In this document: in pieces, positions 59,990-64,000 of the stretch
How positions within the stretch are numbered: position 1 is the first letter of the stretch
How the letters are laid out: every line of letters begins with the position of its first letter
Source: Pampus argenteus
Taxonomy: Eukaryota > Chordata > Actinopteri > Scombriformes > Stromateidae
Direction of reading: 5' to 3'
Assembly: GCA_036937835.1 (NCBI GenBank)
Contig: CM072873.1
Location: forward strand, 13,194,001 to 13,258,000
Length of the DNA stretch: 64,000 nt
The notes under the pieces: generated by a model
The model's database searches: none
Told to the model about the DNA's origin: nothing
Seen by the model: the letters and a program-made list of their open reading frames with translations, nothing else
Translations under genes and position numbers: made by a program

Positions 59990-60240
59990 TCTCTCCCGGA
60001 GCCTCGGGGAAAATCAACACAGGTACAACCGGAACAACGGCACACTGCTCTGCTTTGTTTTTGTTAATGCGCAGCGATTTGGCCACATATTAACCAGCAG
60101 CGATCAGGGTCAGTGCGTAAAGACCCGCAGGGTTTCATCATTAAACTCAACCGGCTCGGTCAGCTCTTAAGTTCCTGCTGCTGCTGCTGCTGCTGCAGTC
60201 TGAGTGAGTTACAGCTGATTTAAAGGTAAAATCATAGAGA
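59990..60240 (+). promoter_or_regulatory. CpG-bearing island 1.9 kb upstream of emx exon 1
   Basis: GC- and CpG-enriched unique block (CTCCCGGAGCCTCGGGGAAA, ACCGGAACAACGGCAC, TAATGCGCAGCGATTTGGC) containing a (CTG)7 run at 60175-60195 and ending AAAG|GTAAAATC, a possible splice donor. It might be an upstream non-coding first exon or alternative promoter of emx, or the promoter of a separate transcript. Confidence 0.35.
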
Positions 60241-61700
60241 TTGCTCGATCTTTATTTTATTCTAGCTTTTCACCACGAAAAACGTTATATCTTTATCATC
60301 TATAATCTTATTTTATTAAACGTCACAGAACATCATCTCTTAAACTCAACAAATAAATGAAAAGTATCCCCAACAGAACCTGTGTACACGCAACAGTTTA
60401 TTTAATTTGGCTTTTTTGGCAATCATAATCGACACAGAAACAAGCATTTTGAACGGATTACAAATGATTTGTTATGCTATGAGTCATATTGTACCAACAA
60501 AGGAAAACGTTCCCAGGAAGACTACACTAAAGTTCAGGTCAGGTCTCAGAAAACACCCGGAAAATAAATATAGATATGCATCTGTCTAAATAATCCTCAC
60601 AAGTGATGAGGATTTTTATTTTTTATTTTTTTTAAAAGAGCAGTTTTTTTGGACTGCTGTCTTTAAAAGCCTTTAGGTCTAAACACCTAATCAACAACTT
60701 GTTTTACCTCATAATTTCCATCGGTAATGATTTTCTAATGCAGCCTTTCCGCAAACGAGCGCATTAAGAAGACAATTATTAACTTGGTTAGTGCGCCAAA
60801 ATGAGAGTTATTTTTTTTCTTAAGAAAAGTGGCCATGAGTCGAGCTTTTGACACCAGTGATTTAATGCTACTTATTTTTACAACATGTCCATGTGTGAGA
60901 CAACTCCCACCAATCACCCGTTTACCCTCGAAACTAAATGTTGTGTCAAAATAAAATGAAAATAAATAACATACTGAGATACTGCGCTGCAACAAAGCAT
61001 CCCATCAACTCTGGACACATTTCAAAAGACTGAATGGATGTTTTGTTTTTTTATCGTCATTCAAGTTAATGATAATTTGCATTATTTTCAAGGGTAAAAT
61101 AAATGTATTATTGTCATTATTATTTGATGTGCTATCAATGCTTATTTTACTGAGTCATAGATCAAATATTTAGTCATTTTTTCTTTCGTTAAAAAAATAA
61201 AGTCGAACACGTGATGCTCAAAAAACCATTTAAAAAAAAAAATAAGATATTAATGGATTACATTGTGTTTTCTCACTTTAACACGCAAATAACTGATAAT
61301 AAAGGACACAAAAAATGAAGTGATCTTGGCGCAAATCAAAATTGATTATATTGTAATATTTTGACGCATATTTCTTCAGGTAGTTAAAGGCCAGCACTAA
61401 TGTTCTTCCTGGTAGTTTAACGCTGTATGACACGAGTAAAAGAGAAGGTATACATGTGTTTAAAACATCTGAAAAACAGCCCATCAGGCAGCCACCTGCG
61501 TCACAATCCGTGATTATGATTATTATTACCACAATCCAACATTATCGTGACTCAGTCATCCATGTGTTATTGGTCTATTGACTCTTCTACAGAATTCCTG
61601 AGACGACTGCACTGAAACAAGTTTCTCACCCCCACCGGCAGCTTGTTTTCTCTTTAGAAAAACGAGATATTAAGGCTGAATACGACACACAATGACCCTT
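60241..61700. other. gene-free AT-rich interval
   Basis: No gene is recognised. Small frames (60407-60589, 60735-60995 minus, 61278-61532 minus) are AT-rich chance frames. Confidence 0.4.
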
Positions 61701-61759
61701 TAATTGGAGCACACATGGTTTCTCAGCGTGCTTCTGTAACTAAGCTGCCCGGTCTCGTG

Positions 61760-62103
61760 TGATCTATGAAGCAGGTACTTCAGGAGACTTATTGGCAGGT
61801 GCTCTGGTCCAATCAGCGCTCTCCCTGCGCAGCGTCAGGGGCCACATGGAAGGTTGGAGCCACTTTACTTGGCGCACAGAAACTCTCCGAGCGCGCACAG
61901 ACTCCATGGATCAGGGCAATTTGCAGCTCTGTTGAGTTTTGTAGCAGCATCTCCACTGAGCAAGCTTGTGTAGACAAACCCCCACAGCTCTCTATAGTTG
62001 ATCATCATGCATCTGTGAGAGGGAGGTGATCTTCTCCAGCGAGAGAGAAAAAAAAAAGACTGATCGCTTTCTTTTGGTGTTGGTTTTCAATTTCTATCAA
62101 GAG
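61760..62103 (+). promoter_or_regulatory. emx1: emx promoter and 5' UTR
   Basis: GC- and CpG-richer DNA directly before the emx start codon (for example CAATCAGCGCTCTCCCTGCG with a CCAAT box, and CTCCGAGCGCGCACAG). There is no TATA box at a standard distance. The frame 61766-62029 crosses it but stops before the start codon and has no Emx similarity; it is treated as untranslated leader or promoter. Confidence 0.5.
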
Positions 62104-62452
62104 ATGATGTTTTCGTCTGCAGGGAAGCGGTGTTTCACGATAGAGTCTCTGGTCGCCAAAGAGAGCCCTCTAACCGCTGATGATCCCATCCGTCCGACGG
62201 CTTTAAGTTACTCCCACCCGACGACAGACGTCTCACTGAACAGCTACCAGCCTCCGCCGGCCAGGTCCCTCTACCAGAGCCCGGATCTAATGTTCCCAGA
62301 TACGGTAAACCACCCCTCCCTCACCGTGGCTCCTCACCAGCTCGGAGGCTCCCACCTTCAACATCCGCACTTCTTCGGGACGCAACACCGAGACCCGCTC
62401 AACTTCTACCCCTGGGTCCTCAGGAACAGGTTTTTCGGGCACAGATTTCAAG
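62104..62452 (+). CDS. emx1: empty spiracles homeobox protein, exon 1 (partial)
   Basis: First coding exon of an Emx transcription factor, which patterns the dorsal telencephalon. The 116 codons plus one phase base run from ATG 62104 (a second ATG follows at once) to donor GTAAGTGA. Emx hallmarks: GKRCFTIESLVAKE (residues 7-20, eh1-like Groucho motif), RPTALSYSHP, SLYQSPDLMFPDTVNHPSLTV, HFFGTQHRDPL and the hexapeptide-like FYPWVLRNRF (about 101-110) before FGHRFQ. The homeobox exons are not in the window, so the gene is cut by the right edge. emx1 is preferred over emx2/emx3 because of tight linkage to noto, as in human 2p13; exon 1 alone cannot exclude emx3. Confidence 0.88.
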
Positions 62453-63634
62453 GTAAGTGATGTGCATTAATATTTAATAAAACTAAAGATCTTCTCATAT
62501 ACACCTTAAAACACTTTAATGTCTTCTCTTATTTATATATATATATATATGAATAAACAGCTTTAAAAACTAATATTAAACTGATATTATATTTGCATAT
62601 AAATTGCTGAGTAAACTGGATTTAGGTGCATTGGTTTTACTGCATAATCATATTCACAAGGTGTGAAGATGATTAAAGGCGCACTTCCCTCATTTTAGTG
62701 ATGGCTGTTCTCACTCATGACATTCTGAACAACGTATGAGTGTTAACACTGACAATGTATTTTCAACTGAACAATAAATTACAGCCACAGATAGCATTAA
62801 CAACAAGGCCTCCGTCAGTTTACAGCAGGCTGCTCTCACATTTTCCTCTCATTCGCCCTGCAGCTACTCTCAGCCAGCAGTAGATAAGAACTGATTTTTT
62901 TTTTCCATGTAGAAAACTCGCCCTAGGTTAGAGTTACAGTTTGTTTTTTCCTCCTTTTCATTCAAAAATAAATCCTGCACAACAGCAGTCGGGCTATAGA
63001 GGCATAACAGATGAAATCCATGATAATAATTTCAGTATAATGGGAACGAAAATCCACAAACGCAGCAGCGTTAGCAGCAAAGGATTTGAACACAGCCTGC
63101 AGTGATTTATTTAGGAAAATGGATAAATGTCTCAACTACTGGCCTATAGATGCATCTTTAATACCTATTATAACATGTTTACTGATTGAGATTGTTTTAC
63201 AATAACACCTGAATGATGATTCAGAAAATGCTCCTAAATTACTGCTTATTTTCACATTGTCTATTTGATGTATTCTAATTACAACATAATAATGGATTAA
63301 TATCCCACAATGACCTCTGGTGGATTTTTTTTTTTTTTTGTGAAACCAAAGATAAATATTAAAATATATTACTATAAAATAAATATCTCATCTCCTCAGC
63401 TTTTATGAGCCCTCAGTTCATTAAATGATGCAATGCAAATTTTTTTTGGGCTATTTAAACAATACAGTCAATCGCTTTATCTTTATTTATTTGCTGTATT
63501 CAAGTATTTATATGATCCTTAAAATACAGGCAATTTATGATATACTTGCTATTATTGGAAATCTATAAATTATATAGCTGAATTACTTTCAAAGGGTTAA
63601 AACGTAATCGGCTCATACACATAATTAATATACA

Positions 63635-63675
<41 letters not shown>

Positions 63676-64000
63676 GTTTTGTCACTCTTATTAAACGCTT
63701 AACTACAGTTACAAAATGGTATCAGACTAATGTTTTACTGTTATTTTTTAAAAGTTTTTTTTTCTATTTAATCTAATGCTCCTTGAACCTTATTAACCCT
63801 GAGAGCAGTAAAAACATCTAAACGCTTTTATTTTTAACCTGAAATTTGTTGACATTTCCTGAAATGACCCAGAATATACAATAGTTAAATATTTCAACAT
63901 TATTTCAGTGTAACTGATACATTTATATAGTTTTATATCATACATAGAGTGTACAGGTTAAATATGACCCGTATTTATTACAATTCAAAAATTGTTGTTG
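62453..64000 (+). other. emx intron 1 (5' part)
   Basis: Follows the exon 1 donor. No exon with homeodomain coding was found up to the window end. The sequence is AT-rich with T-runs and a TA microsatellite at 63643-63670. Confidence 0.6.
63643..63670. repeat. (TA)n microsatellite in emx intron 1
   Basis: A pure TA run of about 14 units is visible in the sequence. Confidence 0.9.

Noticed and set aside
61766..62029. 87-codon frame just upstream of emx
   Set aside because: It ends before the emx start codon, has no Emx similarity and overlaps the promoter/5' UTR.
62453..64000. Search for emx exon 2 (homeobox) in the remaining sequence
   Set aside because: No frame with homeodomain residues was found; the rest of the gene is beyond the window.

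Overview
This is a stretch of a teleost fish nuclear chromosome, most likely a spiny-rayed (percomorph) species. The evidence is vertebrate-type split genes with GT-AG introns, many (CA)n/(GT)n microsatellites, AT-rich intergenic DNA with short CpG-rich islands, and several dispersed repeat families typical of percomorph genomes. Nothing prokaryotic or viral is visible.

Four protein genes are supported by reading exons, splice sites and phases. On the minus strand, head to tail, are ap5s1 (3 coding exons, 200 aa; sigma subunit of the AP-5 adaptor complex) and cdc25b (15 coding exons, 580 aa; M-phase inducer phosphatase). On the plus strand are noto/floating head (3 coding exons, 262 aa; Not-class homeodomain) and, 8.8 kb downstream, exon 1 of an Emx gene, most likely emx1, whose homeobox exons lie beyond the right edge.

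Layout: 1-18.4 kb has no recognisable protein gene. It holds repeats, a polypyrimidine tandem tract, a degenerate minisatellite, a CpG-rich promoter-like island at 8.3-8.75 kb and several blocks that look like conserved non-coding elements (CNEs). 18.5-21.5 kb is ap5s1. 21.6-26.7 kb is intergenic with one exon-like island. 27.7-34.3 kb is cdc25b with a cell-cycle style promoter (two CCAAT boxes and a CHR-like motif at about 30-bp spacing). 34.3-52 kb is a long intergenic region with old transposon fragments, three unassigned exon-like segments, a TATA-bearing island and candidate noto control elements. 52.2-53.3 kb is noto. 53.4-62.1 kb is the noto-emx interval, rich in candidate regulatory blocks. 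62.1-64 kb is emx exon 1 and part of intron 1.

AP5S1 and CDC25B are neighbours on human 20p13, and NOTO and EMX1 are close together on human 2p13, so the window joins two blocks that are separate in human. noto and emx are patterning transcription factors (notochord; dorsal telencephalon). Both carry an N-terminal eh1-type Groucho-binding motif of the form FTI(D/E)xL. The two minus-strand genes are broadly expressed cell-biology genes with CpG/CCAAT-type promoters. No wholly new system could be demonstrated. The most useful leads are the noto-emx linkage and its intergenic palindromes, the unassigned exon-like and promoter-like islands, and the orientation pattern of CTCF-like motifs. CNE and repeat-family calls rest on reading and memory of such sequences, not on alignments.
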